Assembly: GCF_000376385.1 (NCBI RefSeq)
Contig: NZ_AQWN01000009.1
Location: 1-64,000 of the forward strand
Length of the DNA: 64,000 nucleotides
Source of the DNA: Desulfurispora thermophila DSM 16022
GTDB lineage: Bacteria > Bacillota > Desulfotomaculia > Desulfotomaculales > Desulfurisporaceae
Direction: 5' to 3'
Program-made: the position numbers and the translations under genes
In this document: piece by piece, positions 32,826 through 40,280 of the stretch
Position numbering within the stretch: position 1 is the first letter of the stretch
Layout of the letters: each line of letters starts with the position of its first letter
Notes under the pieces: generated by a model
The model's database searches: none
Told to the model about the DNA's origin: nothing
Seen by the model: the letters and a program-made list of their open reading frames with translations, nothing else

Positions 32826-33575
32826 TTATTTTTTTAACAAACGTTGTACCATTACCTGCACAGCGGCCTCCTCCAGCGAATTGTCCAGGGGTGTAAGTTC
32901 CAAATTCACTCCCCGCCTGGCCAGAGCAAGAGAAATTAAATGATCCGTAAGCTTATAGTTTTTGGGCAAAAGTGGACCGTGCAGGTAAGAACAATACACA
33001 TTGCGCCACACCGCCCCTTCATAGCCATCCTGGCCATTATTCCCGTATCCTTCCGATACTCTCCCCAGGGGCTGCACTCCCTCACCCAGAAAAGTGCGTC
33101 CGGCATGGTTTTCAAAACCCACCAGCTGACCTGGCACACCATCAACCAGGCACTCCAGCAATACATTACCAATTAGTCGCTCTTCCCCAGCCACAGTATA
33201 TATATCCATAATACCCAGACCCGGGATTTTTTCCCCCTGCGCTGTCTGATAATATTTACCCAACAGCTGGTATCCACCGCAAATAGCCAGTGTCACCAGC
33301 CCTTCTTCCAGAGCAGCGGCCAGCGAAGAAACTTTCTTGGCCAGGTCCTGAGCCAAAATGTGTTGCTCGCGATCCGAACCGCCACCAATAAACAGAAAAT
33401 CAAACTGCTTAAAATCTACACTCTGCCCCAACTCCACACGGTGCAGGCAAACATTAATATTCCGCCACTGACAGCGTTTTATAAAAGCCAATACATTACC
33501 CCGGTCACCATAAAGATTCAACAAATCAGGATACAGGTGACAAACGTGCAGAACCAGCTCTTTCCCGTCTCGCAT
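32826..33575 (-). CDS. gatD: Lipid II isoglutaminyl synthase, glutaminase subunit GatD
   Basis: A 249-residue class I glutamine amidotransferase (CobQ-like). It starts CHLYPDLLNLYGDRGN, the GatD signature, and has the nucleophile in AICGGYQLLG and the histidine in YLHGPLLPKN. With MurT it amidates the alpha-carboxyl of D-glutamate in lipid II. Here the ATG at 33575 falls 50 bases inside the end of murT, so translation of the two is likely coupled; the GAAAGGG is 12 bases upstream. Confidence 0.93.
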   Translation of the reverse strand: MRDGKELVLHVCHLYPDLLNLYGDRGNVLAFIKRCQWRNINVCLHRVELGQSVDFKQFDFLFIGGGSDREQHILAQDLAKKVSSLAAALEEGLVTLAICGGYQLLGKYYQTAQGEKIPGLGIMDIYTVAGEERLIGNVLLECLVDGVPGQLVGFENHAGRTFLGEGVQPLGRVSEGYGNNGQDGYEGAVWRNVYCSYLHGPLLPKNYKLTDHLISLALARRGVNLELTPLDNSLEEAAVQVMVQRLLKK

Positions 33576-34947
33576 AAGAATTGACAACCCTTTCTACCGG
33601 CCAGAGGGCGGTATATGTGGCAAGCATATATACCCCCCGGCCCTGAGCTTGTAAAACAGTTTTTACCGCCTGCTCATAGTCAGGGATGTAGACAATTTGC
33701 TCTGCAGCCATGCCGGCATACTTGAGGCGCAGAGCCATTTCCGCACCGCGTTGCCCGGTACAAACAAACTTGCCGGTTTTACCAGCAAACTGGCTCAGCA
33801 TCTCGAAATCCACATCCCAGAGCCAAGATATGTCCCGCCCATCAGCTGCGTTATCATTGATAGCAATTAATATATCCAGAGGGACAGGTTCCACATTAGC
33901 TATAAGTTGGAGCGCCGCATTAAAACCGGCCGGGTTTTTGACCAGATTTAACAGCACTTGTTTATCGTGATATGTAAACCTCTCCAGTCTTCCTGTGGCA
34001 GTCTGATAATGGGCCAGAGCATTGGCCATAACCTGGGCAGGCAACCCCAGGTACAGGCCAGCACTACAAGCGGCCAGGGCATTGTATATATTATAAATAC
34101 CTTCCAGGGGCAGGCTGAGCATAACGGACCGGCCTTGCTTGACGGTCACCTGGCATGACAGGCAACCTCTTGCTCTACAGACCTGCACCCCTTCCACATC
34201 AGGCTCAGGCCGGCTGAAACCACATTGCAGACAACTATACGAACCCAGTTGGCTGTAGTTGTAATAGCTATAGCTGAGCACTTGCCCGCAGAAGGGACAA
34301 AACCGGCCCTCCCGGCTATCAGCACCGCTATAAGAACAAGAATTTACTGCTACATTTGTCAAACCATAAAACATGGCCGGACGACCAGTCCTGATTGACA
34401 GTTGAGCCACCAGGGGGTCATCTGCATTCAGTATCAGGTGAATCTCTTGTTTTTGTTTCTGCAGCGCTTCCGCCACGATAGCCACTGTCTTATCCAATTC
34501 ACCATAACGGTCCAATTGATCCCGGAAAAAATTGGTTACCACAACAAGACGTGGCGACAAAAATTCAAGTACTCCGGGTAGCGATGCTTCATCAACTTCC
34601 AAACTGGCATAATCTGCCTGCAGACAGCCCCTCCATCCTGCTGCAGCCAAAAAAGCGGTTGTAACACCTGTAATCAGGTTGGCTCCGGCCAAGTTTGCCA
34701 CAACTGTGTAGCCGCCGGCACGCAAAATAGACACCAGCATATTATTAGTTGTAGTCTTGCCATTGGTACCAGTCACAACAATTATCCGCTTTACACCTCG
34801 TGCCAACCTCTTAAGTATTGCCGGGTCAATGGCCAGGGCCAACTTGCCGGGCAAAGCCGAACCGCTACCCCGCCCCAGTATTCTGCTGGCCCACATGGCC
34901 AGGAGAGCCAACCACAGAGCCAAATAAAACCGCATACGCCCAAACAA
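33526..34947 (-). CDS. murT: Lipid II isoglutaminyl synthase, Mur-ligase subunit MurT
   Basis: A 473-residue Mur-ligase-like protein with VTGTNGKTTTNN (P-loop), the DUF1727 C-terminal domain and a zinc-ribbon insertion with CPFCG and CLQCG cysteines, all features of MurT. A short N-terminal hydrophobic stretch (LALWLALLAMWA) resembles that of other MurT proteins and may attach it to the membrane. The start at TTG 34947 is uncertain; ATG 34935 is an alternative. Paired with gatD in an overlapping two-gene operon for peptidoglycan D-glutamate amidation. Confidence 0.93.
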   Translation of the reverse strand: MFGRMRFYLALWLALLAMWASRILGRGSGSALPGKLALAIDPAILKRLARGVKRIIVVTGTNGKTTTNNMLVSILRAGGYTVVANLAGANLITGVTTAFLAAAGWRGCLQADYASLEVDEASLPGVLEFLSPRLVVVTNFFRDQLDRYGELDKTVAIVAEALQKQKQEIHLILNADDPLVAQLSIRTGRPAMFYGLTNVAVNSCSYSGADSREGRFCPFCGQVLSYSYYNYSQLGSYSCLQCGFSRPEPDVEGVQVCRARGCLSCQVTVKQGRSVMLSLPLEGIYNIYNALAACSAGLYLGLPAQVMANALAHYQTATGRLERFTYHDKQVLLNLVKNPAGFNAALQLIANVEPVPLDILIAINDNAADGRDISWLWDVDFEMLSQFAGKTGKFVCTGQRGAEMALRLKYAGMAAEQIVYIPDYEQAVKTVLQAQGRGVYMLATYTALWPVERVVNSYARRERAGSARLSPVS

Positions 34948-35075
34948 AATAAATCTCGCCCTTCCTGCTAAACAGTGTTAATTTCCAAGCTTTCTTTACC
35001 TTTTATTAGTTTAATATTTTACCCAACCTAATTTCTGCACTAGTATAGCACCCGCCAGCGCTAGTTTCAACCACA

Positions 35076-35099
35076 AGGGCCGGGAACAATCCCGGCCCT
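35076..35099 (-). terminator. Hairpin after the GntR gene
   Basis: AGGGCCGGGA and its complement with a 4-base loop directly follow the stop; no clear T-tract on the minus strand. Confidence 0.5.
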
Positions 35100-35825
35100 C
35101 TACTGTATACCATGCTCCTGGCAAACGCGCAGTAGCTCTGTTTCCACTTTACGCAGGTGATTATACATCAATGAGCGGGCAGTATCCTTGTCCCTTGCGG
35201 CGATAGCCCGGTAAATCATCTGGTGCTCTTCATATAGCCGGTATTCGGTATCGGACGAAGCACTCAGCCAGAGCTTTCTGGTCAAAGCCAGAGATTCGCG
35301 TATGGCTTCATGGATGGTGTTCATCAACCGGTTTAACAAATAGTTGTGTGTGGCGGCGGCAATCGCATAATGAAACTGCAGGTCCGCCTCCTCTCCGGGC
35401 AAGCCTTTGGTAACGTCTTCCCGCATTCTCTCCACTGCCGCTGCAATTTCTTGTAACTCCACTTCCGTAGCCCGCTCCGCTGCCAGGCCGGCCGATTCCA
35501 CTTCCAACGCTTTGCGCACTTCCAAAATGTTCCCGATCCTGTTTTTTTCCAGCAAAATAATAAATGTCAGCGGCTCAATAATTTCATTGCCCTCGGGCTT
35601 CCTCACATATATTCCTTCCCCATGGCGAATTTCCAATATACCGGCCAGGTTTAAGGCAGACAGCGCCTCCCGTACAGAAGCGCGACTTACCTGTAACTGT
35701 TCGGCCAGCTCCCTTTCGGTAAGTAGCTTGTCTCCCGGATTAAGCTGCCCATTGATTAACAATTCTTTAATCTGATCCAGAATGGTCTCGGAAGTGCGTT
35801 TTGTTTTCACTGGTTTAAATTCCAT
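35100..35825 (-). CDS. FadR-subfamily GntR regulator
   Basis: A 241-residue transcription factor. The N-terminal winged helix (GDKLLTERELAEQLQVSRASVREALSALNLAGILEIRHGEGIYV) is GntR type. The C-terminal helical FCD domain (about residues 95-225) has the metal-coordinating pattern with D..FH, HR/HQ-type histidines as in PdhR/LldR/FadR relatives. These proteins respond to small organic acids such as lactate or acyl-CoA. ATG 35825 with the upstream GGAAG. The upstream region carries three copies of TCATAATA, probably its own operator. It lies beside the CbiO-like gene but is divided from it by a terminator. Confidence 0.9.
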   Translation of the reverse strand: MEFKPVKTKRTSETILDQIKELLINGQLNPGDKLLTERELAEQLQVSRASVREALSALNLAGILEIRHGEGIYVRKPEGNEIIEPLTFIILLEKNRIGNILEVRKALEVESAGLAAERATEVELQEIAAAVERMREDVTKGLPGEEADLQFHYAIAAATHNYLLNRLMNTIHEAIRESLALTRKLWLSASSDTEYRLYEEHQMIYRAIAARDKDTARSLMYNHLRKVETELLRVCQEHGIQ

Positions 35826-35895
35826 AGCCCAAATACTTCCTTTATAGATTGATTGTATTGTAAATGCTCAAAACCAATTCCATTGTACACTAAAA

Positions 35896-35942
35896 TCATA
35901 ATAAAAAATAGATAAAAATATTATGAATGACTACTCATAATA
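35896..35942. promoter_or_regulatory. Three TCATAATA half sites upstream of the GntR regulator
   Basis: TCATAATA occurs at 35896-35903 and 35935-35942, and its complement TATTATGA at 35919-35926. The last two form an 8-bp inverted repeat with an 8-base spacer. This is a plausible GntR operator, about 70-115 bases upstream of the start codon. Confidence 0.5.
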
Positions 35943-36000
35943 AATATTACTCCCTTCACCCCAAAATGTCAAAAGCTTTCCCGAACAGCAATAGCTGCAT

Positions 36001-36028
36001 AAAAAAACCGGGCCGCTGACCAGCCCGG
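36001..36028 (-). terminator. Terminator of the CbiQ-CbiO transcript
   Basis: CCGGGC and its complement GCCCGG (36008-36013 with 36023-36028) are followed on the minus strand by seven T residues. Confidence 0.85.
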
Positions 36029-36052
36029 AGTAAATCCATGACAAAACAATAA

Positions 36053-37537
36053 CTAGCGCACACCCGGCAACAAATATGTTGTGCAGTTACGATCATGTTC
36101 CACTACCAACAGCCAGTGTCCACGGGCTCCCAGTTCCAGCCAGACTACCCCCGCATCGTCCGTGGTAGCCTGCCACACATACCCCGGTTCTTCGCGCAGG
36201 TGATAGGTACCCTTTACTATTGCCCCGGCCAGTGGCTTTCCCTGCCAAAATACCTGGAATTTGACCTTGTCACCATACCTGTACGAAGCTACCGGATTGG
36301 GCTGCAACAATAAATCCACCCCGACTGCGGCACCGTCCAGTTGCTGCGGCGCCAGGTCATGCCCTACCGGCACATCCATTATGGCTGTAAAAACGGTTTC
36401 TGCTTTTTCTGAAAAATGGTTAACCTGCATTATTGCCCGGTAATAACCCTCTCCACCGGCCTCGAAAACCAAATTGTGTACATCGGGAGCAACCGGCGCA
36501 GTCAAAGCCCACACGTCCTCTTGCGACTCACCAATTACCCGCGCTACCAGCTTTGCCTGCTGCGGCCAAATACTTCTGCGCATGGGGGCACCGCAGACAG
36601 CGCGTAAAACAACTTCCTCCCCGGTGTGATAATGCAGGTGCAAAGGCTCCAACCAAACTAACTTGTCCATACCAGGTTCCTCCCCCATATAACCATGGTC
36701 CGGCGCAACACTATTTTCTTGCGATGCCCGCCTTAACAAGTCTTCCAGCACCATTACCCCATCGACCAATCGCAGGGGCAGGGGTTTTCCCTGCCAGGCC
36801 GTGGCGAGTGAAAACATTTTGCTCACAACCGGCAGGCGCAACTGGCAGCGCTCCACCAGCTGTCTGTCTACCAAAAGCTCCGCCCCGCCCCGGGCGGCCA
36901 CTCGCCCGGACTGCAAAACGACAACTTGCTCCGCCCACTCCGCAGCCAGGTCCACATCATGGGTGGCAATAATGATTGTTGTGCCATTCTGGTGCAAGCG
37001 GTGCAGGATTTGCACCAACCCATCCCTGCTCGCCGGGTCAAGAAAGGCCATCGGTTCGTCCAGCACAATCACCCTGGGCTGCATGGCCAGCACTCCGGCA
37101 ATGGCCACTCTCTTCTTCTGTCCGTAACTAAGGTGATAGGGTGCTTTATCGGCCAATGCGGTCAGCCCCACCGTGTACAGGGCTTCCTCCACCCGCCGTT
37201 CCACTTCTCCAGGCGAAAGTCCCATGTTCACCGGCCCGAAAGCCACATCCTCGCGGACGGTATGACAGAAGACCTGGTCATCCGGGTCTTGAAAAACCAT
37301 GCCCACCAGCGAGCGAATCAAAGGTGCGTTTTTCCCGTTCGCATCATAACCACCCACCATAACCTTACCCCGCTGCGGCAAGTTTATGGCATTGAAATGT
37401 AATAGTAAAGTTGATTTTCCCGCCCCGTTGGGGCCCAATACAGCCACCCTGCTTCCCGCAGCAATCTCCAGATCAATCCCGTCCAGCGCCTTCGTCCCGT
37501 CTTTATATTGAAAATGCAGATCCTCCACTTTTATCAT
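36053..37537 (-). CDS. cbiO: Cobalt/nickel ECF ATPase fused to a DUF4198-like domain
   Basis: A 494-residue protein whose first 245 residues are a complete CbiO-type ABC ATPase: GPNGAGKST (Walker A), LSYGQKKR (ECF-type signature), VIVLDEP (Walker B) and THDVD. A linker follows (about 246-290). The remaining 200 residues form a beta-rich domain with PLHLHYHTGEEV, GEGYYRAIMQ, VKFQVFWQGKPLAGA and ATTDDAGVVWLELGARGHWLLV, the pattern of DUF4198 domains. DUF4198 proteins occur beside nickel/cobalt transport genes, usually outside the membrane; here no signal or membrane segment is seen. ATG 37537 after GGCGGAG. Downstream of cbiQ, 41 bases away. Confidence 0.85.
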   Translation of the reverse strand: MIKVEDLHFQYKDGTKALDGIDLEIAAGSRVAVLGPNGAGKSTLLLHFNAINLPQRGKVMVGGYDANGKNAPLIRSLVGMVFQDPDDQVFCHTVREDVAFGPVNMGLSPGEVERRVEEALYTVGLTALADKAPYHLSYGQKKRVAIAGVLAMQPRVIVLDEPMAFLDPASRDGLVQILHRLHQNGTTIIIATHDVDLAAEWAEQVVVLQSGRVAARGGAELLVDRQLVERCQLRLPVVSKMFSLATAWQGKPLPLRLVDGVMVLEDLLRRASQENSVAPDHGYMGEEPGMDKLVWLEPLHLHYHTGEEVVLRAVCGAPMRRSIWPQQAKLVARVIGESQEDVWALTAPVAPDVHNLVFEAGGEGYYRAIMQVNHFSEKAETVFTAIMDVPVGHDLAPQQLDGAAVGVDLLLQPNPVASYRYGDKVKFQVFWQGKPLAGAIVKGTYHLREEPGYVWQATTDDAGVVWLELGARGHWLLVVEHDRNCTTYLLPGVR

Positions 37538-37578
37538 AGCCACTCCGCCCTACACCCCACAGTCAGTAATAACGTCAT

Positions 37579-38403
37579 TCATTTAAATAACGCCACCCAT
37601 CCCGCAGCGCTGTTGTCCAACCAGAACAGACAAAGAGCTACCATCATGATGCCGGTCGCAAAGGCTAAATCGTGCCAAATTAAAGTACGTTCATCCAATA
37701 CACGCACCGGCTGTCCAAAACCACGGGCCAACATGGCTGTATAAACGCGCTCGCTCCTTTCCCATGAGCGCAAAAACAAGGTACCCAGGTCGGCAGACAG
37801 TGTGGACATCGTATGTCTGTGCCAGAACACTTTACCCGGGCGGAAATTGCGAGCCAGGCGGGCTGTACGCATGGACTTTAACTCTGCCTGCAACACATAA
37901 ATGTACCGCACAGCAAACTCAATGATTTGTAAAAGCAACACAGGCAGCTTTAATGCTCTAAAACCGGCAAAAAGCTGTGACCAGCCGGTGGTTAAGAGCA
38001 GCATGTTCATAGCCAGGAATGCATTTACCACTCGACCGGACAGAATCCAGGCCTTTTCCATCCCCTGCCGGCTGGCGGCAATGATAAACACTTTCCAATC
38101 CCAGACCCACAACTGCTCCCCTGGTGTAATGAATGGGAAGAGCAACAACATCACAAGTGTAAAGGGTATGACCCAGGCCAACCTTAGCAGCAAGTCTTTT
38201 GCTTTAATGCCGGCTAGAAGATTAACTACCAGCATAAACCCGCCTGCTACCAGCAAGAGTACCGGTGATGATAGTGTGGTTACTATCACCACATAGCTGA
38301 CTAAAACCAAAATCTTCATTCGCGGGTCAATACCTCCCAGCCAATTGCGCCGCCCGCTATCATTACCAATATCCATAACGCCCTGCTGGTGGGCCATGCA
38401 CAT
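37579..38403 (-). CDS. cbiQ: ECF transporter T component, cobalt/nickel type
   Basis: A 274-residue EcfT/CbiQ membrane protein. It has about five to six helices, then the two short ATPase-coupling Ala-Arg motifs (MRTARLARNF near residue 190 and AMLARGFG near 230). It links the CbiO ATPase to a substrate-binding S component. No S component (CbiM/NikM) or CbiN lies within this window. ATG with AGGAGG eight bases upstream. The 155-base leader carries a strong promoter, three repeats and an intrinsic terminator. Confidence 0.9.
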   Translation of the reverse strand: MCMAHQQGVMDIGNDSGRRNWLGGIDPRMKILVLVSYVVIVTTLSSPVLLLVAGGFMLVVNLLAGIKAKDLLLRLAWVIPFTLVMLLLFPFITPGEQLWVWDWKVFIIAASRQGMEKAWILSGRVVNAFLAMNMLLLTTGWSQLFAGFRALKLPVLLLQIIEFAVRYIYVLQAELKSMRTARLARNFRPGKVFWHRHTMSTLSADLGTLFLRSWERSERVYTAMLARGFGQPVRVLDERTLIWHDLAFATGIMMVALCLFWLDNSAAGWVALFK

Positions 38404-38431
38404 GAGCCATTCCTCCTAACAACAAAAAGAC

Positions 38432-38479
38432 AAAAAGCCACAGCAAGTCTCGTTATTACAACAACAAGACCTCCGTGGC
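38432..38479 (-). terminator. Attenuator-like terminator in the cbiQ leader
   Basis: A long hairpin (38437-38479; GCCACGGAGGTCTTGTT on the 5' side, paired with an almost complete complement) is followed on the minus strand by TTTTTGTCTTTTTG, only 30 bases before the cbiQ start. It begins about 45 nt from the predicted transcription start. Confidence 0.7.
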
Positions 38480-38517
38480 CCTTCCATGGCTTTATACCAT
38501 CGCAATGCCTTCGTGGC
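38470..38517. repeat. Three imperfect GCCACGGAGG-like repeats in the cbiQ leader
   Basis: On the minus strand GCCACGAAGG (38508-38517), GCCATGGAAGG (38480-38490) and GCCACGGAGG (38470-38479) repeat within 48 bases. The last is part of the terminator stem. The first two sit inside small hairpins (ATGCC...GGCAT and ATGG...CCAT). Confidence 0.55.
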
Positions 38518-38529
38518 ATCATTAATATT

Positions 38530-38558
38530 ATTATAGCTCTACCTACCGTCTACAGCAA
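38530..38558 (-). promoter_or_regulatory. Promoter of cbiQ-cbiO
   Basis: On the minus strand TTGCTG (38553-38558), a 17-base spacer and a perfect TATAAT (38530-38535). The start of RNA should fall near 38523. Confidence 0.8.
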
Positions 38559-38570
38559 GTAACAATTTTC

Positions 38571-38597
38571 AAAAAAAAACGGCCCACCCCGGGCCGT
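38571..38597 (-). terminator. Terminator of the CoA-transferase gene
   Basis: ACGGCCC and its complement (38579-38585 with 38591-38597) are followed on the minus strand by nine T residues. It overlaps the last codon region of the gene. Confidence 0.9.
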
Positions 38598-38598
38598 G

Positions 38599-39960
38599 TT
38601 AAATCAAGTGCATTTTGCGAGCCGCCCGCCGCAAGTCTTCTCGAAAGTCCGGATGAGCTACGGAAATCATGGCCAGCGCCCGCTCGCGGGCTACCTTGCC
38701 CCGCAGTTTGGCCACACCATATTCTGTAACCACATAATCCACATCGTTGCGCGAACAGCTTACCACCGCACCGGACTTCAAGGCCGGCACGATTTTACTC
38801 ACCGAACCATTGCGGGCAGTGGAGCGAAGGACAATAATCCCTTTGCCACCTGGTGAACGCAGGGCTCCGCGGGCAAAATCGGTCTGTCCGCCTGTGCCGC
38901 TGTATTGATAATGCCCCAAACTTTCCGACGCACACTGCCCCAACAAATCTACTTCCAGGGCTTCATTGATGGCCACCATCTTGTAATTCTGGCCAATGAT
39001 ATATGGATCATTGGTGTAGGAAACCGGATATAGTTCCACCATGGGAGTATCGTGAATAAAATCGTAGAGCCTCCTCGTGCCGGCTGCAAAACAACCGATC
39101 AGCTTGCCGGGGTGCAGCGTCTTTTTGCGGTTATTGACCGCCCCGCTGTTGACCAAATCCACCATGCCCTCGGTCAGCATTTCCGAATGCACGCCCAGGT
39201 CCTTTTTATCCTGTAAGGCCAGGGCAACGGCATGAGCAATCCTGCCCAGCCCCAACTGGATGGTCGATCCGTCATCCACTAATGAGGCCGCATACCCGGC
39301 GATGCTTCTTTCCACTGCAGATACTTTGGGCACAGGTAACTCCAGGAGCGGGCTGTTGTTTTCCACCAGACAGTCCACCTGCGAAATGTGAATTAACGAG
39401 TTCCCCCTGGTCCGGGGCATGTACTCATTCACTTCCAGAATAACGATTTTTGCCAGTTCGGCAGCAGTAGAAGAGTAATCCACGGAAGTACCCAGGCTGA
39501 AATATCCCCTCTCGTCCATGGGTGATACCATGGCCATAAAAACATCTACGGTCAAATATTCCTGCATCAGGCGGGAGTACTCGTAAAAATAACCCGGCAT
39601 GTAATCGGCCCATCCTTCATTCACCGCCTGGCGGTTTCCATCACTGTTGAACCAGGAAACATGCCGCAAATGCCCCACCAGTTCCGCTTTTAAATAGGGA
39701 GGCCGACGCAGGGGCAACATCTGGTGAATTTTCACATCCTGCAGTTGCGTAGCCCGCCTGGTCAGTGCTTCTACCAGCGCCAACGGTTCCCCGCTACCCA
39801 TCGGAAGCACTACGTTATGCCCGTTTTGAATTAATTGCACAGCCTGATCGGGACCGGTAACCTTGGCCATATACAGTTCCCTGACCGCTTTGCGTCCTGC
39901 CGGAAAGGTAACAAGCTGTAGTTTTCTGGCCGGATCCTTGTGCATAAGCTGTACTGCCAT
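38599..39960 (-). CDS. Acetyl-CoA hydrolase/4-hydroxybutyrate CoA-transferase family
   Basis: A 453-residue family I CoA-transferase (AbfT/Cat1/Ach1 type) that exchanges CoA between acetate, butyrate, 4-hydroxybutyrate or similar acids. The catalytic glutamate lies in INEALEVDLLGQ, followed by GTGGQTDFARGA, and the N-terminal half has the LPMGSGEP loop. Which acids are used is not readable. ATG after GGGGAGG. A near-perfect sigma-54 promoter lies 57-73 bases upstream and the adjacent gene encodes a sigma-54 activator, so expression is probably inducible. Confidence 0.9.
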   Translation of the reverse strand: MAVQLMHKDPARKLQLVTFPAGRKAVRELYMAKVTGPDQAVQLIQNGHNVVLPMGSGEPLALVEALTRRATQLQDVKIHQMLPLRRPPYLKAELVGHLRHVSWFNSDGNRQAVNEGWADYMPGYFYEYSRLMQEYLTVDVFMAMVSPMDERGYFSLGTSVDYSSTAAELAKIVILEVNEYMPRTRGNSLIHISQVDCLVENNSPLLELPVPKVSAVERSIAGYAASLVDDGSTIQLGLGRIAHAVALALQDKKDLGVHSEMLTEGMVDLVNSGAVNNRKKTLHPGKLIGCFAAGTRRLYDFIHDTPMVELYPVSYTNDPYIIGQNYKMVAINEALEVDLLGQCASESLGHYQYSGTGGQTDFARGALRSPGGKGIIVLRSTARNGSVSKIVPALKSGAVVSCSRNDVDYVVTEYGVAKLRGKVARERALAMISVAHPDFREDLRRAARKMHLI

Positions 39961-40016
39961 TTATTGATACCTCCCCGCGTAATAATCAAAAAATGCAATT
40001 GGTCAGCAATAACTCT

Positions 40017-40033
40017 AGCAATATTCATGCCAA
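40017..40033 (-). promoter_or_regulatory. Sigma-54 (-24/-12) promoter of the CoA-transferase gene
   Basis: TTGGCATGAATATTGCT on the minus strand matches the YTGGCACGRNNNTTGCW consensus at all but one defined base, with GG and GC elements exactly ten bases apart. Confidence 0.85.
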
Positions 40034-40079
40034 TAATTGTGAATTTATAGAATATTTAAATGACTGTATTTCTAACACC

Positions 40080-40142
40080 CCACGGAAGTAGCACCGTGGT
40101 TATATGTCTACGACGCATACACTCTGTCCCATCAGCAGGACA
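40080..40142. promoter_or_regulatory. Two inverted repeats, likely activator binding sites
   Basis: CCACGG-N8-CCGTGG (40080-40099) and TGTCC-N8-GGACA (40125-40142) both have an 8-base spacer ending in AGCA. Their centres are 44 bases apart, close to four helical turns, and they lie 50-110 bases upstream of the sigma-54 promoter, as expected for enhancer sites. The rest of the 39961-40280 gap holds this circuit only. Confidence 0.5.
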
Positions 40143-40256
40143 AAACATTTTTTTTGCGTTCACCCTGTATGTCTTTAAAGGTTTAATAATCGCATTTTCA
40201 GGCATTTTTTTGTCATCTGTCAACCGGGTAGACACTTGAATGATATGCAGCTGATC

Positions 40257-40278
40257 AAAAAAGGGCCGGTACAGGCCC
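40257..40278 (-). terminator. Terminator of the sigma-54 activator gene
   Basis: GGGCC and GGCCC (loop of 6) are followed on the minus strand by six T residues; the stem touches the gene's last bases. Confidence 0.8.
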
Positions 40279-40280
40279 TA

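Noticed and set aside
38316-38522. 68-codon frame in the cbiQ leader, possibly a leader peptide
   Set aside because: It starts almost at the predicted transcription start, has no ribosome binding site, passes through the terminator and runs into cbiQ out of frame. A leader peptide controlling attenuation is not excluded, but the frame shows no run of regulatory codons.
38404-38560. Cobalamin, NiCo or fluoride riboswitch in the cbiQ leader
   Set aside because: None of the conserved boxes I know for these classes can be found, and the RNA before the terminator is too short for a full cobalamin riboswitch.
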